From: Niveispirillum sp.
GTDB taxonomy: Bacteria > Pseudomonadota > Alphaproteobacteria > Azospirillales > Azospirillaceae
Direction of reading: 5' to 3'
NCBI GenBank assembly: GCA_016463045.1
Contig: JAEMSB010000307.1
Span: 1-6,088, forward strand
DNA: 6,088 nt
Part shown: piece after piece, positions 6,074 through 6,088 of the stretch
Numbering within the stretch: the stretch's first letter is position 1
Layout: every line of letters starts with the position of its first letter
Position numbers and translations under genes: made by a program
The notes under the pieces: generated by a model
The model's input: only the letters and a program-made list of their open reading frames with translations
Databases searched by the model: none
What the model was told of the DNA's origin: nothing

Positions 6074-6088
6074 GGCCTGCGTCCACCC

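Overview
The window looks like part of an alphaproteobacterial chromosome, probably in or near the Rhodospirillales/Azospirillaceae. This rests on the GC-rich codon use of the right half, the tRNA sequence and the style of the proteins, and no 16S or other decisive marker is present. It splits at a tRNA gene into two unlike halves.

Left half (1 to about 4067): a two-gene operon on the minus strand, with visibly lower GC than the right half. The first gene (3643 to 1487) encodes a 718-residue protein with two GHKL ATPase domains: an Hsp90/MutL/MORC-like one at the N-terminus and a histidine-kinase-like one at the C-terminus. A helical segment between them carries an H-E motif. The second gene starts inside the stop codon of the first (ATGA overlap) and runs off the left edge. 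It begins with a response-regulator receiver-like domain and later contains two tandem copies of a segment of about 57 residues. Together they look like an unorthodox two-component relay of a kind I associate with bacterial conflict (defence) loci. No effector gene is visible, and it may lie left of the window. A stretch of about 420 bases without a convincing gene separates the operon from the tRNA. It ends in a perfect 12-bp inverted repeat.

Centre: a minus-strand tRNA with anticodon CAU (4068 to 4143), best read as the lysidine-modified tRNA-Ile rather than elongator tRNA-Met. Its 3' end faces the low-GC half, the usual geometry for an island integrated into the 3' end of a tRNA gene. No integrase or second att copy lies in the window, so the island reading is an inference.

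Right half (about 4144 to 6088): GC-rich, core-like genes. A plus-strand DsbA-family protein of the 2-hydroxychromene-2-carboxylate isomerase / GST-kappa type (4334 to 4969) converges on a minus-strand pair (about 6073 to 4985). Both members of that pair have an N-terminal membrane segment, a coiled coil and a small C-terminal domain. The C-terminal domains share a motif, so the two appear to be diverged paralogues of unknown function.
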